DNA of 64,000 nucleotides from Bacteroidia bacterium 43-41 (GCA_001898165.1 MKTD01000018.1:121719-185718); one strand, 5' to 3'. Numbered from the stretch's first letter, positions 1 through 9,467 are shown. Translations and numbers: made by a program. The notes: generated by a model not told the origin, from the sequence alone.

Positions 1-1308
1 TTTCGACTTAAAACCTTTCAGGTTGTTGGAAGGAACGATGATGCGTGAGAAGCCCAACTTTTCTGCTTCGGTGATGCGTTGCTCGATGCGGTTAACAGGA
101 CGGATCTCGCCCGACAGCCCGACTTCGCCCGTGAGGCAGGTGTCCCTGTCGATGGCCATATCCAGGCTCGATGAAAGTACCGAACTGATTACTGCCAAAT
201 CCATTCCCGGGTCGTTTACGCGCAATCCTCCGGCAATGTTCAGGAAAACATCCTTTTGTGCCAGTTTAAATCCGGCGCGTTTCTCCAGGACCGCCAGCAG
301 CATATTCATCCGCCGGATATCGAATCCGGTTGCCGATCGTTGCGGATTCCCGCCGTATGCTGCCGTGCTCACCAATGCCTGCGTTTCGATAAGAAAAGGG
401 CGGACGCCCTCAATTACTGCCGAGATGGCAACTCCGCTTAACCCTTCGTGGTTCCGGGTGAGCAGGAGCTCCGAGGGATTGTTTACTTCACGAAGCCCCG
501 ATTGGTTCATTTCGTAGATTCCCAATTCCGATGTGCTGCCGAAACGGTTTTTGATGCTTCGTAAAATACGGTACATATAATGCTGATCGCCTTCGAACTG
601 CAAAACGGTATCTACAATATGTTCCAGCACTTTGGGCCCGGCGATGTTACCCTCTTTTGTGATGTGCCCGATAAGGATGACGGGGGTATCCGATTGCTTT
701 GCAAACTTGAGGATTGACGCGGCACATTCACGCACCTGAGAGATGCTTCCGGGCGACGATTCCATGGCTTCGTTGTAAACGGTTTGAATGGAGTCGATAA
801 TAACCAGTTGCGGTGAGGTGTTCTTGATGTGTTTGAAAATTTCGTCGAGATTGGTCTCGCACACAATCAGGCAATTGTCGTTTTTAATACCGATACGGTC
901 GGCTCTCAGTTTCAGCTGCCGTGCACTCTCTTCTCCCGAGACGTATAGGGTTTTTATCTCCGACAGCTTCAGAATGGTTTGCAACACGAGTGTGGATTTT
1001 CCAATTCCCGGTTCGCCGCCGATCAGCACCAATGAGGCCGGCACCAATCCACCGCCCAGTACGCGGTTTAATTCCTCGTCGTTCATGTCTATGCGGGGTT
1101 CCTGTTCCGCCTTTATCTCGTGAAGCGATAAAGGCTGGCTTTTTACATTTTCGAACGAGCGTGTATCAATAATTTTTGACGAAGAATCTTTTCGTACCAA
1201 CTCTTCCACCAGCGTCCCCCATTCGCCGCAGGCGGGGCATTTTCCCATCCATTTGGGCGATTCGTTGCCACAGTTGGTGCAAAAGTATGTCGATTTTAGT
1301 TTGGCCAT
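1..1308 (-). CDS. radA: DNA repair protein RadA, C-terminus beyond window
   Basis: RadA is a RecA-like ATPase that helps process recombination intermediates by promoting branch migration. The open frame starts at ATG 1308 and runs off the left edge after 436 codons, so only the last part is missing. The N-terminus has a four-cysteine zinc finger (CTNCG...CPACGEW), followed by a RecA-type Walker A (GGEPGIGKST) and the RadA signature KNRFGST, then the start of the Lon-protease-like domain (LTGEVGLSGEIRPV). The gene is divergent from tex with only about 100 bp between them. A minus-strand TATCTTTG motif lies 10 bp upstream of the start, so the transcript may be nearly leaderless. Identification is secure. 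Confidence 0.96.
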   Translation of the reverse strand, partial: MAKLKSTYFCTNCGNESPKWMGKCPACGEWGTLVEELVRKDSSSKIIDTRSFENVKSQPLSLHEIKAEQEPRIDMNDEELNRVLGGGLVPASLVLIGGEPGIGKSTLVLQTILKLSEIKTLYVSGEESARQLKLRADRIGIKNDNCLIVCETNLDEIFKHIKNTSPQLVIIDSIQTVYNEAMESSPGSISQVRECAASILKFAKQSDTPVILIGHITKEGNIAGPKVLEHIVDTVLQFEGDQHYMYRILRSIKNRFGSTSELGIYEMNQSGLREVNNPSELLLTRNHEGLSGVAISAVIEGVRPFLIETQALVSTAAYGGNPQRSATGFDIRRMNMLLAVLEKRAGFKLAQKDVFLNIAGGLRVNDPGMDLAVISSVLSSSLDMAIDRDTCLTGEVGLSGEIRPVNRIEQRITEAEKLGFSRIIVPSNNLKGFKSK

Positions 1309-1317
1309 TTTTTTAGA

Positions 1318-1325
1318 CAAAGATA
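1318..1325 (-). promoter_or_regulatory. Candidate Bacteroidota -7 promoter element for radA
   Basis: The minus strand reads TATCTTTG, an exact match to the Bacteroidota -7 consensus TAnnTTTG. It sits ten bases from the radA ATG, which implies a very short leader. No convincing -33 TTTG was seen at the usual spacing. Confidence 0.5.
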
Positions 1326-1355
1326 ACGATATTTTTACCCTTCTAAACATTTTTG

Positions 1356-1363
1356 TATTTTTG
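1356..1363 (+). promoter_or_regulatory. Candidate -7 promoter element for tex
   Basis: TATTTTTG matches TAnnTTTG and lies 46 bp before the preferred tex start at 1410. This placement argues against the upstream ATG at 1353, which would fall inside or before the promoter. The -33 element is unclear. Confidence 0.5.
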
Positions 1364-1409
1364 CATCATTAAAAATTCTCATTTCAAAATCAAAAAAACA
1401 AGATTGAAA

Positions 1410-3533
1410 ATGTCCACCATCCTTTCACTTATCTCCAAATCCCTCCAAATCAACCTCAAAAACGTAGAAAACACCGTCAAGCTATTGGAAGGGGGGGCTA
1501 CCATCCCTTTTATCAGCCGATACCGGAAAGAGGCTACCGGTGCGTTGGATGAGGTGCAGATTTCCGAAATTAAATCGTTGAACGATAAATATATCGAACT
1601 CGAAAAACGAAGGAAGACCGTCCTTTCGTCCATCGAAGAGCAGGAAAAGCTGACCCCTGAATTAAAGGAGAGGATCGAAAACTGTTGGGATGCCATCGAG
1701 TTGGAAGATATTTACCTGCCTTACAAACCCAAACGGCAAACGCGTGCAGAAATGGCCCGGAAAAGAGGATTGGAGCCTTTGGCAAAATGGCTGATGTTGC
1801 AGCAGGGGGGATCGGTAGAAGCGAAAGCCGGGCAGTTTGTCGGGGAAGAGGTTGCCGATACCGGTTCGGCTTTGAAAGGTGCGTGCGACATCATAGCCGA
1901 ATGGGTGAATGAGGATGAGAAAGCGCGACAGGCCGTGAGGAATATTTTTTCACGCGAAGCGGTGATAACCGCCAAGGTGATAAAGGGAAAAGAAGAGGAA
2001 GGCGAAAAGTACAGGGATTATTTTGATTTCTCATCCCTCCTTTCACACTGCCCGTCGCATCGTCTTCTTGCCATCCGCCGTGGAGAATCGGAAGGTTTTT
2101 TACGTGTGTCGATCTCCCCCGACGATGAAAAATGCCTGGACAGGCTGGTGCCCCGGTATGCTAAAAACGATAGCGAGGCTGCCGATTACGTTGAAAATGC
2201 GGTGGAAGATGCTTACAAACGATTGTTGAAACCATCCATTGAAACCGAGTATGCCAATCTTTCCAAAGAAAAAGCAGATGAGGCGGCCATTTCGGTTTTC
2301 ACGGAAAACCTTCGCCAGTTGTTGCTCGCCCCGCCATTGGGACAGAAGCGGATTTTGGGAATCGACCCGGGATACCGGACGGGATGCAAGCTTGTCTGTC
2401 TGGATGAGCAAGGAAATTTACTGCACAACGAAACCATTTATCCTCATCCTCCGCAAAACGAATTTTCGAAGTCGGCAAGCAAGGTTTCCAAACTGGTCTC
2501 GACTTACAATATCGATGCTATTGCTATCGGTAACGGTACGGCAAGCCGCGAAACCGAGCGGTTTATAGCTAACCTGCGATACGATCGTGAGGTGAAAGTA
2601 TTTGTGGTGAGTGAGAACGGTGCCTCCGTATATTCGGCATCAAAGACGGCACGCGAGGAATTTCCGGAGTATGACGTTACGGTACGCGGGGCAGTCTCAA
2701 TAGGCAGGAGGTTGAGCGACCCGCTGGCGGAACTGGTGAAGATTGATCCGAAATCAATCGGAGTAGGCCAGTATCAGCACGATGTGGACCAATCGAAACT
2801 AAAACGTTCACTCGACCAGACTGTGGAGAGTTGCGTGAATCTCGTGGGAGTTAATCTCAATACGGCGAGCAAACATTTGCTGATGTATGTGTCGGGCCTC
2901 GGCGAGTCACTGGCACAGAACATCGTGGATTACCGTACAGAAAACGGCGCCTTCCGCGCACGCGCAGCGTTAAAGAAGGTACCCCGCTTAGGCGAAAAAG
3001 CATTCGAGCAATGTGCCGGTTTCCTTCGCATCCCCAACGCTGAAAACCCGCTCGATAACTCCGCCGTGCATCCTGAAAGTTATCCGGTTGTGGAGAGAAT
3101 GGCAAAAGATTTGAAATGTTCGGTAAAGGAGCTGATCAGCAATAAACTGCTTATCGATACCATCGACATCAACCGCTACAAAACCGACACTGTAGGTATT
3201 GAAACACTGACCGACATTTTGCACGAACTCGAAAAACCCGCCCGTGACCCGCGAACCAAGGTACAAGTGCTGGAGTTTGATCCCGATATCCGCTCCATAA
3301 ACGATGTAAAAGAAGGGATGATTTTGCCCGGAATTGTTACCAACATCACCAACTTTGGCTGTTTTGTGGATTTCGGCATCAAGGAAAACGGCCTGGTTCA
3401 CATCTCGGAGCTTGCCGACCGCTTCGTTTCCAATCCCACCGATGTGGTTTCGCTGCATCAGCATGTGAAGGTAAAAGTACTGTCGGTAGATTTGGAGCGA
3501 AAGCGGATCCAGTTGAGTATGAAGGGTGTGTGA
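1410..3533 (+). CDS. tex: Tex-family RNA-binding transcription accessory protein
   Basis: A 707-residue Tex protein, a conserved cytoplasmic nucleic-acid-binding factor thought to act in transcription. Domains in order are the N-terminal helical Tex region, a YqgF/RNase H-like fold (ILGIDPGYRTGCKLV), a helix-hairpin-helix region (VGVNLNTASKHLLMYVSGLG) and a C-terminal S1 domain (PGIVTNITNFGCFVDFG). The frame is open from ATG 1353, but the first 19 codons are low-complexity and overlap the likely promoter. The ATG at 1410 (MSTILSLISKSLQINLKNV) agrees with the family start. It converges on rnhB, whose stop lies 7 bp away. Full length for the family. Confidence 0.95.
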   Translation: MSTILSLISKSLQINLKNVENTVKLLEGGATIPFISRYRKEATGALDEVQISEIKSLNDKYIELEKRRKTVLSSIEEQEKLTPELKERIENCWDAIELEDIYLPYKPKRQTRAEMARKRGLEPLAKWLMLQQGGSVEAKAGQFVGEEVADTGSALKGACDIIAEWVNEDEKARQAVRNIFSREAVITAKVIKGKEEEGEKYRDYFDFSSLLSHCPSHRLLAIRRGESEGFLRVSISPDDEKCLDRLVPRYAKNDSEAADYVENAVEDAYKRLLKPSIETEYANLSKEKADEAAISVFTENLRQLLLAPPLGQKRILGIDPGYRTGCKLVCLDEQGNLLHNETIYPHPPQNEFSKSASKVSKLVSTYNIDAIAIGNGTASRETERFIANLRYDREVKVFVVSENGASVYSASKTAREEFPEYDVTVRGAVSIGRRLSDPLAELVKIDPKSIGVGQYQHDVDQSKLKRSLDQTVESCVNLVGVNLNTASKHLLMYVSGLGESLAQNIVDYRTENGAFRARAALKKVPRLGEKAFEQCAGFLRIPNAENPLDNSAVHPESYPVVERMAKDLKCSVKELISNKLLIDTIDINRYKTDTVGIETLTDILHELEKPARDPRTKVQVLEFDPDIRSINDVKEGMILPGIVTNITNFGCFVDFGIKENGLVHISELADRFVSNPTDVVSLHQHVKVKVLSVDLERKRIQLSMKGV

Positions 3534-3540
3534 GATTTAT

Positions 3541-4137
3541 TTACAGATTAAAGCTTTTCCGGTGATGCGGGGTGATTCCGTGTTCCTTTATCGCTTCACG
3601 ATGTGCGCGTGTGGGGTAACCCTTGTTGTTCGTCCAATCGTAAACAGGGAATTGTTCATGAAGGTTTTGCATATACTCATCCCGGTATGTTTTTGCCAAC
3701 ACCGATGCCGCCGCAATCGACAAGTATTTTCCGTCGCCCTTTATCACGCATGTGTGCGGAATGTTTTGGAACGGGCGAAACCGGTTCCCGTCTATTAAAA
3801 TATGTTCCGGTGTTACGGTTAGTTTCGCCAATGCTTTGTGCATGGCTTTAACCGATGCCCAGAGGATATTTAATTCGTCAATTTCATCCGGTGTGCACGT
3901 TTCAACGGCGTAACACAAAGCATTTTGTTCAATTACGGGGCGGAGGCGGATCCTCTCCTTTTCCGATAATTGTTTGGAGTCGTTCAATTCTTCGCACCGG
4001 AAGCCGGGCCTGAGAATGACAGCCGCCGCAAAGACCGGCCCGGCAAGGCATCCGCGCCCCGCTTCATCGCAACCTGCTTCAATGCAGCCGGAGTTCATGC
4101 AAAACTGCAAGGGGTCATGTTTTTTTGCCGCTCTCAT
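3541..4137 (-). CDS. rnhB: Ribonuclease HII
   Basis: Removes RNA primers and single ribonucleotides from RNA-DNA hybrids. The protein has 198 residues, normal for Bacteroidota RnhB. It shows the signature DEAGRG near residue 24, the LIDGNRF strand, [20 protein letters not shown] and the C-terminal NKGYPTRAH. The start codon at 4137 directly abuts the stop of the upstream metallophosphoesterase gene (TGAATG), pointing to co-transcription. A second ATG at 4098 ([16 protein letters not shown]) would also leave the catalytic domain intact, so the exact start is less certain than the identity. Confidence 0.95.
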   Translation of the reverse strand: MRAAKKHDPLQFCMNSGCIEAGCDEAGRGCLAGPVFAAAVILRPGFRCEELNDSKQLSEKERIRLRPVIEQNALCYAVETCTPDEIDELNILWASVKAMHKALAKLTVTPEHILIDGNRFRPFQNIPHTCVIKGDGKYLSIAAASVLAKTYRDEYMQNLHEQFPVYDWTNNKGYPTRAHREAIKEHGITPHHRKSFNL

Positions 4138-5394
4138 TCAAAACACTTTCTCAGTCAAGTCGATTACTAACCGGTTATCCGCCGGCGGAAAGTCGAGCTG
4201 AAAATCCGAATCGGTTTCTTCGCTACCCAGCAGCCCGGCAAATTCACGAATGGCTTCTTTCATCTCTTCATCAGGGGCTTCATCGCCACGCACATGCATC
4301 AGGTTCATCTTAGCAATGAGTTTTATCAATACATCTTCCGTTTGAACCGGGAAGGAGATTCCTAAATTCTTTATCCGGTTTTTCGCTACCCTAAGGGTAA
4401 TCGTTTCTAACCGCGAGCGGGATTGAGCTGCCAGCTCGGGATTTCCTGAAACTGAAGTCACGAAATGCGTATCGATGGACAACTTTCCATCAACCAGTTC
4501 CATCGTGCGGTACGCAAACGGGTATACCGCCAGGCTCGCCGTTTCCACATCGTAAATGGTATTTCCGGATGGCGAAGTAAACAAGCTGATGTCGTTGGAA
4601 TGAAAATGCCCCGTGAACATTACCTTCAAACCTGCATCCGCAAGGATGCCCGCATTTTTCTTCCACTCTTCTATCAGGTATTCAGCAAAGAAGGCAGATT
4701 GGTAGGGCATATGCTCCACCAGGCCGTGATGCATCATTCCCAGGACGGTGATGTTTTTCGCTTTTGCTTCGCGAAGAATATCGAGCGCCCAATCCATCGT
4801 TGACGAAATAATCCGTCCGCCCGAAACAGATGTAGTTTTATACTCTGCATATCGGTTGGTATCGAAACAGAGCAACCACGTGTTCTCGTTAATTCCGGCG
4901 ATATAGCTCAGCGAAGAATCGTCTCTTTTGAGCGCATTTCCGTATCCGAAAGGTGCGTACCACTCAGCAAACTCTTCCTTGGATATGCTTTTTACAGGTA
5001 CCGGTTTTTCACCGGTGTAGGCTTTTGAGTCGGGAATGTTGACATCGTGATTTCCGGGAACAATAAAAACTTTTGTTCCATTGCGTTGAATCGATTTTAA
5101 TTTTTCTATTAAATCGAGGTGGCTTTGTCGTTCTCCGTGGTTGGTGAGGTCACCGGAAATAAGCAAGATGTCTGTCCGCTCTTTCTGAAAATTAAGCAAA
5201 ACAGTGTCCAGCACTTCGTGTGAGTCGCGGATATTTCTTCCGGTAGCGCGTTCGTAAGCGGCGAGCGCATCGCCTTCGGCAGTAAGTTCTTTGGAAAGGA
5301 AATGAATATCGCTGATCACACCTATTTTTAGCGGCTTGGAAGCCGATGCGGCCAACGAAAAAAATAGTGTCAGGAAAAGAATGAACTTTCTCAT
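4138..5394 (-). CDS. Secreted calcineurin-like metallophosphoesterase
   Basis: A 418-residue protein with a signal peptide (MRKFILFLTLFFSLAASASK), so it is exported to the periplasm or beyond. All calcineurin-like metal-binding motifs are visible: GVISDIHF, ISGDLTNHGE, VPGNHD, MMHHG and FTGHFHSND. These coordinate a two-metal centre that hydrolyses phosphoesters. The substrate cannot be told. An upstream in-frame ATG at 5421 adds nine residues, but the signal peptide begins at the ATG at 5394, which is preferred. It lies between dnaA and rnhB on the same strand with short gaps, so it may share their transcript. Confidence 0.88.
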   Translation of the reverse strand: MRKFILFLTLFFSLAASASKPLKIGVISDIHFLSKELTAEGDALAAYERATGRNIRDSHEVLDTVLLNFQKERTDILLISGDLTNHGERQSHLDLIEKLKSIQRNGTKVFIVPGNHDVNIPDSKAYTGEKPVPVKSISKEEFAEWYAPFGYGNALKRDDSSLSYIAGINENTWLLCFDTNRYAEYKTTSVSGGRIISSTMDWALDILREAKAKNITVLGMMHHGLVEHMPYQSAFFAEYLIEEWKKNAGILADAGLKVMFTGHFHSNDISLFTSPSGNTIYDVETASLAVYPFAYRTMELVDGKLSIDTHFVTSVSGNPELAAQSRSRLETITLRVAKNRIKNLGISFPVQTEDVLIKLIAKMNLMHVRGDEAPDEEMKEAIREFAGLLGSEETDSDFQLDFPPADNRLVIDLTEKVF

Positions 5395-5426
5395 TTCGGA
5401 ACAGTATTGACCTCCAGACAACTGCC

Positions 5427-6827
5427 TTAAGATTGTAACAGGCGCTCTATTTCCTCTATATCGGAGCGGAAGCCTTTATCTACTTCAGACAGGTCCCTGA
5501 TGGTATTGCAGGCGTGAAGGACGGTAGCGTGATTGCGATTTCCCACTTGGACACCGATTTGTGAAAGCGACAATTCAGTATGCTTCTTGATGAAAAACAT
5601 GGTTACCTGGCGGGCTTGTACAATTTCTCTTTTCCGGGAAGCAGACTGAATCAACTCTCTTTTCACGTTGTAGAAATCACTGACGGTCTCCTGAATTTTT
5701 TGTACGGTAATTTTTTTCTTTTCAAAACGGATGTTTTGCTCCATAACGCGCCGTGCCAAGCTGATGTCAATCTCACGGTTGTTGATGATGGAGTGCGCCA
5801 TCAACGATACAATGACCCCCTCGAGATCGCGTACATTTTCCGTTACGTTTTCGGCAATGAATTCTATGACCTGATCAGAAATAGTCAGCCCGTCGGTCAA
5901 AATCTTGTGCTTCAGTATTTTTTTACGAAGTTCTTTATCGGGACGCTCTAATTTAGACGAAAGCCCCCAACGGAAACGTGTCAACAAACGTTCTTCCATT
6001 CCTTGCATTTCGGTTGGGGAACAATCCGATGTCATGACCAGTTGTTTGTTGTTCTGATGCAAATGGTTGAAGATATGAAAAAACGTGTTTTGGGTTTTTT
6101 CCAATCCGGATAATTCCTGAATATCATCAATAATAAGCACATCAATGCTTTGGTAAAAATTGATGAAATCGTTTATGGTGTTGAAACGCCGGGCATCGGT
6201 GTACTGTACTTTAAACAGGTGCGCCGTAATATACAGGACTTTCTTGTCCGGATACAACTCAAGCACTTTCGATCCGACGGCATGGCAGAGGTGCGTTTTT
6301 CCAACCCCTGATTTTCCATACACGAAGAGCGGGTTAAAAGCCGTTTTAGCCGGATTTAAACCCACGGCCTCGGCGGCAGTGCGCGCTAAACGGTTGCTTT
6401 CGCCTTCAAAGAAGTTATTGAACGTGTATTTGGAGTTTATCTGCGAGTCGAACGCCGACGGCTCAACCCTGTCGAAAGGACTGGGTACCTTTGCAGAAAC
6501 GGGATTTTGATTCTTTTTGTCTGAAATCGAAAATTTGGGTTCCCCGCGCATCTCAACCGTAGTGTTGTTCTCTGCTTCCACCAAAATACGGTAGTTGAGA
6601 ATAGTGCCTTCTCCTATCTTGCGGTAAAGTGTTTGCTGGATGAGGTCGATGTATTTATCTTCAAGATATTCGTAAAAAAACTGGCTGGGTACTTGAATGG
6701 TGAGAACATTGTCTTCGTACTTCAACGGGACAATCGGACTAAACCATGTATTGAATGCTACTTCGGGAATGATATCACGAATCACTTCAAGACAGTTCTT
6801 CCATAAAATTTTGTAGTCAGTGTTCAT
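5427..6827 (-). CDS. dnaA: Chromosomal replication initiator protein DnaA
   Basis: Initiates chromosome replication by binding DnaA boxes at oriC and opening the duplex. The 466-residue protein has the N-terminal domain (residues 1-85), a variable linker, the AAA+ ATPase core with Walker A (GKSGVGKTHL) and Walker B (VLIIDDIQEL), and the C-terminal DNA-binding domain with the signature VGNRNHATVLHACNTI. Length is normal. The upstream 380-bp gap (6828-7207) is AT-rich with long A/T tracts but shows no good cluster of DnaA boxes, so this need not be the replication origin. The identification is certain. Confidence 0.98.
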   Translation of the reverse strand: MNTDYKILWKNCLEVIRDIIPEVAFNTWFSPIVPLKYEDNVLTIQVPSQFFYEYLEDKYIDLIQQTLYRKIGEGTILNYRILVEAENNTTVEMRGEPKFSISDKKNQNPVSAKVPSPFDRVEPSAFDSQINSKYTFNNFFEGESNRLARTAAEAVGLNPAKTAFNPLFVYGKSGVGKTHLCHAVGSKVLELYPDKKVLYITAHLFKVQYTDARRFNTINDFINFYQSIDVLIIDDIQELSGLEKTQNTFFHIFNHLHQNNKQLVMTSDCSPTEMQGMEERLLTRFRWGLSSKLERPDKELRKKILKHKILTDGLTISDQVIEFIAENVTENVRDLEGVIVSLMAHSIINNREIDISLARRVMEQNIRFEKKKITVQKIQETVSDFYNVKRELIQSASRKREIVQARQVTMFFIKKHTELSLSQIGVQVGNRNHATVLHACNTIRDLSEVDKGFRSDIEEIERLLQS

Positions 6828-7207
6828 TCGAATAAAATAACGATTTTCCTCTTCCTTTTGTTGGTTCTGTTTAATTTGGAGAATACAAATTTTGGAAAAA
6901 AAAACGAGAAAAAAAAATCCTGTTGTTTTTGTTTTTCCTGAAATAAAAACAGTCGCTTAATTATCAACCGGATAGGTGTATGTAGCTGTTTATAAGCGTG
7001 TTTGCTGAAAAGATAGTGCTGTAATTGCTTGATATATAGAGTCCTGCGATAAGTGTATTGACTTTACCTTATTATGTGAAAAAAGTCAGGATTTTATTGC
7101 CTAAACTCAATTACTCAAAGGGTTTATCGGAATATGAAAATTACAGCTTATATTTAGAATCATTCTATATAACATTAAATCAACAATTCAATTCAATTTT
7201 CGGAAAC
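6828..7207. other. AT-rich intergenic region upstream of dnaA
   Basis: A 380-bp gap between dnaA and the mlaD-like gene, both on the minus strand, that should contain the dnaA promoter. It has A-tracts around 6896-6920. I looked for TTATnCACA boxes on both strands and found only weak resemblances (such as TTATCAACC near 6960). No small gene or terminator was recognised. Confidence 0.5.
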
Positions 7208-8110
7208 TTAGAACAGACGCACTCTCACGCTCAAATATCGCTCGGGATTTTCACGTATATCTTCAAGCAGTTTTGTCGCAGTATGTATGGTGTTTGTCAA
7301 ACTGTCATGCAGTTGCGAATTGTTGGTTAATTTTCCTATTGAATTATCGGTGCTGTTCAGTTTTTCAGACAGGATCTTCAAATTTTCCACCGTGTTGTCG
7401 ATGGAATTAAACGTTTTCTGAATTTCCAATGAATTAAGTTCAGTCGTGACATCTTTTAAATCGTTGGAGATAACATTGAGATTTTGCGTTATATCTGGCA
7501 AATCTTTCCTTATCGATGCCATTATGGCGTTCAAATTTTTGCTGGACTGGTCCAATTGAGTAACCGTAGATCCGATACCTGTCAACGATTGCTCCCATAT
7601 TGGATTTGTCAACAGTTTATTCAGGGTCAGTACTACGGAGTCTATATGTGTCAGAATGGAGTCGGCCTTGGGAGCAACGTTTGTCACGCTGTTCATCATC
7701 CCCTGTCTCTGCCGGCCATATAATGTGTCTCCGGGAACGAGAAGATCCGAAACGTTTTTATTGGCAACCAGGCTCACTGTAGAAGCTCCCAGCAGGTCTG
7801 ATCCAAATTCGAAATAACTTCCTTTTGGTATCCGGTAATCACCTTCGAGATTGATGTCCACGGCAAATTGTATGGGGTCTGAGCTATGCATCCGGATAGC
7901 GTTGACCAACCCGATCTGGTATCCGTTGACATAAACCGGCGATGAAGGGTAAAGCCCGGTAACATCATCGAACAAGACAACATAGGTGTTTTGCTTTTTC
8001 AATATATTCGTGCCCTTTAGAAAGTTTACTCCAAAATAAAGGAGAACCAGGGCAATAAGGAACGAGACTCCAATGATAAGATTTCTGCTGAATTTGCCTT
8101 GACTTTGCAT
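7208..8110 (-). CDS. MlaD/MCE-family lipid transport protein
   Basis: A 300-residue periplasmic substrate-binding subunit of a Mla-type ABC lipid-trafficking system, anchored in the inner membrane by one N-terminal helix (LIIGVSFLIALVLLYFGVNF). The MCE domain follows (TYVVLFDDVTGLYPSSPVYV, then GYQIGLVNAI), and the C-terminal half is a long coiled-coil-like helical region (TQLDQSSKNLNAIMASIRK). The start at 8110 gives a 10-bp gap from the upstream amidase gene. An alternative start at 8140 would overlap it. The ATPase and permease partners (MlaF, MlaE) are not in the window. Pairing with an amidase gene fits envelope maintenance. Confidence 0.88.
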   Translation of the reverse strand: MQSQGKFSRNLIIGVSFLIALVLLYFGVNFLKGTNILKKQNTYVVLFDDVTGLYPSSPVYVNGYQIGLVNAIRMHSSDPIQFAVDINLEGDYRIPKGSYFEFGSDLLGASTVSLVANKNVSDLLVPGDTLYGRQRQGMMNSVTNVAPKADSILTHIDSVVLTLNKLLTNPIWEQSLTGIGSTVTQLDQSSKNLNAIMASIRKDLPDITQNLNVISNDLKDVTTELNSLEIQKTFNSIDNTVENLKILSEKLNSTDNSIGKLTNNSQLHDSLTNTIHTATKLLEDIRENPERYLSVRVRLF

Positions 8111-8120
8111 AATTTGTTTC

Positions 8121-9215
8121 TTATTTGACTCTTTCACCATCCCTGAACTCTATAATGAATGCATCTTTGAATTTGCCTTGAACGGTTTTGAGTGTTTTGA
8201 TTGCTTCAGAAAGATCGGATGACCGGCCGTACGTGTATTTATATGTTGTGCCGTCTATGTAAAAATCTACGGGATTTAACCCTTTCAGTTGCGGAGAATT
8301 ATTGGCCAGTTTTCGTGACGCGGTAAGGAACTGAATCCGATATTCACTTACTCCGCCGCTTGTAATTCCGGTATCGGGCGGATTAACCGCCGTTGTTTTT
8401 CGTTGTTGCGGATTGGTGAAGACATGGCTTTTCTTATCGTATTCGCGTTTATACTCCTTAAATGCCAGATAAACGGAGTTTGCCATTGACTCTTGTCCGC
8501 TTTCGCTCTTCATATACTGTTCGTCCGTAACATTCGAAATGTAACCCAGCTCTACAAGTATACTCGGCATAGCCACTTCCCTGAGTACCAGAAACCCGGC
8601 CTGCCTGACATCCCGGTTGACCCTTTTCGAGTTATTGACCAACTTGTTTTGAACCAACGACGCAAAGTAAATGCTTTGCTGAAGGTACTGATCGGTCATA
8701 AATTCGAATATGATGTACGATTCCGGCTCGTTGGGATCAAAACCCTGGTACTTGGCAGAATAATCATCTTCATAGAGGATTACCGAGTTTTCGGCTTTTG
8801 CAACGTCTAAGTTGTCCTTGCTCCGGTGGAGCCCCAATACGAAAGTTTCTACCCCTTGCGGCGATCGTTTTTTCCTGTCGAGTGCATTGCAATGAAGCGA
8901 GATATAGAGATCGGCTTTCGCCTTATTGGCTATCTCCGCTCTTTTATCCAGTTCTACGAACCTGTCGGTGTTCCTTGTATATAAAACAGTTACATCCTGA
9001 TGATTGTTCTTGATGAGGTTGCCTAATTTTTTCCCGACAGAAAGAACGAGGTCTTTTTCTTTTGAACTCGACCCGATAGCACCCGGATCTCGGCCTCCAT
9101 GGCCGGGATCAATGACAACCGTGAATCCGTTTTTTTGTGCAAAAATATCTTCTGCCGGAATCAGAAATAAAACTCCCAAACAGTAAATAATAAGTTTGTT
9201 CAGTGGTAGCAGCAT
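8121..9215 (-). CDS. N-acetylmuramoyl-L-alanine amidase (Amidase_3)
   Basis: Zinc amidase that cleaves the amide bond between MurNAc and the stem peptide, needed for daughter-cell separation. The 364-residue protein starts with a signal peptide (LIIYCLGVLFLIPAEDIFA). The catalytic domain shows VVIDPGHGGRDPGA, the zinc-binding SLHCNA, QGVETFVLGL and ILVELGYISN, the last carrying the catalytic glutamate. The C-terminus (YRIQFLTASRKL ... FIIEFRDGERV) resembles a SPOR domain that would bind denuded septal peptidoglycan. It heads a two-gene unit with the MlaD-like protein. Confidence 0.93.
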   Translation of the reverse strand: MLLPLNKLIIYCLGVLFLIPAEDIFAQKNGFTVVIDPGHGGRDPGAIGSSSKEKDLVLSVGKKLGNLIKNNHQDVTVLYTRNTDRFVELDKRAEIANKAKADLYISLHCNALDRKKRSPQGVETFVLGLHRSKDNLDVAKAENSVILYEDDYSAKYQGFDPNEPESYIIFEFMTDQYLQQSIYFASLVQNKLVNNSKRVNRDVRQAGFLVLREVAMPSILVELGYISNVTDEQYMKSESGQESMANSVYLAFKEYKREYDKKSHVFTNPQQRKTTAVNPPDTGITSGGVSEYRIQFLTASRKLANNSPQLKGLNPVDFYIDGTTYKYTYGRSSDLSEAIKTLKTVQGKFKDAFIIEFRDGERVK

Positions 9216-9238
9216 TTCCCTGTCTGTTTTATTTCATA

Positions 9239-9246
9239 CAAAAATA
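9239..9246 (-). promoter_or_regulatory. Candidate -7 promoter element for the amidase gene
   Basis: The minus strand reads TATTTTTG, an exact TAnnTTTG match, 24 bp upstream of the amidase start at 9215. No clear -33 element at standard spacing. Confidence 0.45.
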
Positions 9247-9297
9247 GATAATTATTTTGTACGATTAAAATTTAGAACCAAGAATCAAGGTCATTTG

Positions 9298-9408
9298 CCC
9301 CGCGATAAAGAGATCAGGCTCTCCGGGGTATCTCATGTCCATACCCTGAAATTAGCCCCGGAGCCTGTCATTTTGATAATACGTATATCAGAATGATAGG
9401 CTTTTTTT
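9298..9408 (+). promoter_or_regulatory. Structured leader with mutually exclusive hairpins and terminator (candidate riboswitch/attenuator)
   Basis: A strong intrinsic terminator is formed by AGCCTGTCATTTTGAT (9362-9377) and ATCAGAATGATAGGCT (9387-9402), 14 of 16 positions complementary, followed directly by seven T at 9402-9408. Its left arm overlaps CCCCGGAGCCTG (9356-9367), which can instead pair with CAGGCTCTCCGGGG (9315-9328) as an antiterminator. The same CCGGGG segment can also pair with CCCCG at 9298-9302, and a local GGGTAT/ATACCC hairpin lies inside. Three competing pairings ending in a terminator is typical of a transcriptional riboswitch or attenuator. It precedes the kdp operon on the same strand. 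The class is not recognised. No T-tract exists on the opposite strand. Confidence 0.6.
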
Positions 9409-9467
9409 ATTCGCAGTTATTTTGTATCAAATTGATTAATAATTAGATATTGTCGATAAGGATAGTT

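Noticed and set aside
3526..4201. Plus-strand ORFs opposite rnhB
   Set aside because: Translations are low-information, and the minus strand carries a clear RNase HII.
6828..7207. Possible oriC upstream of dnaA
   Set aside because: AT-rich with A-tracts, but no cluster of TTATnCACA boxes was found on either strand, and the neighbouring genes do not change strand here.
7058..7330. A 90-codon plus-strand ORF upstream of dnaA
   Set aside because: It overlaps the mlaD-like gene in its second half and has no recognisable domain or start signal.
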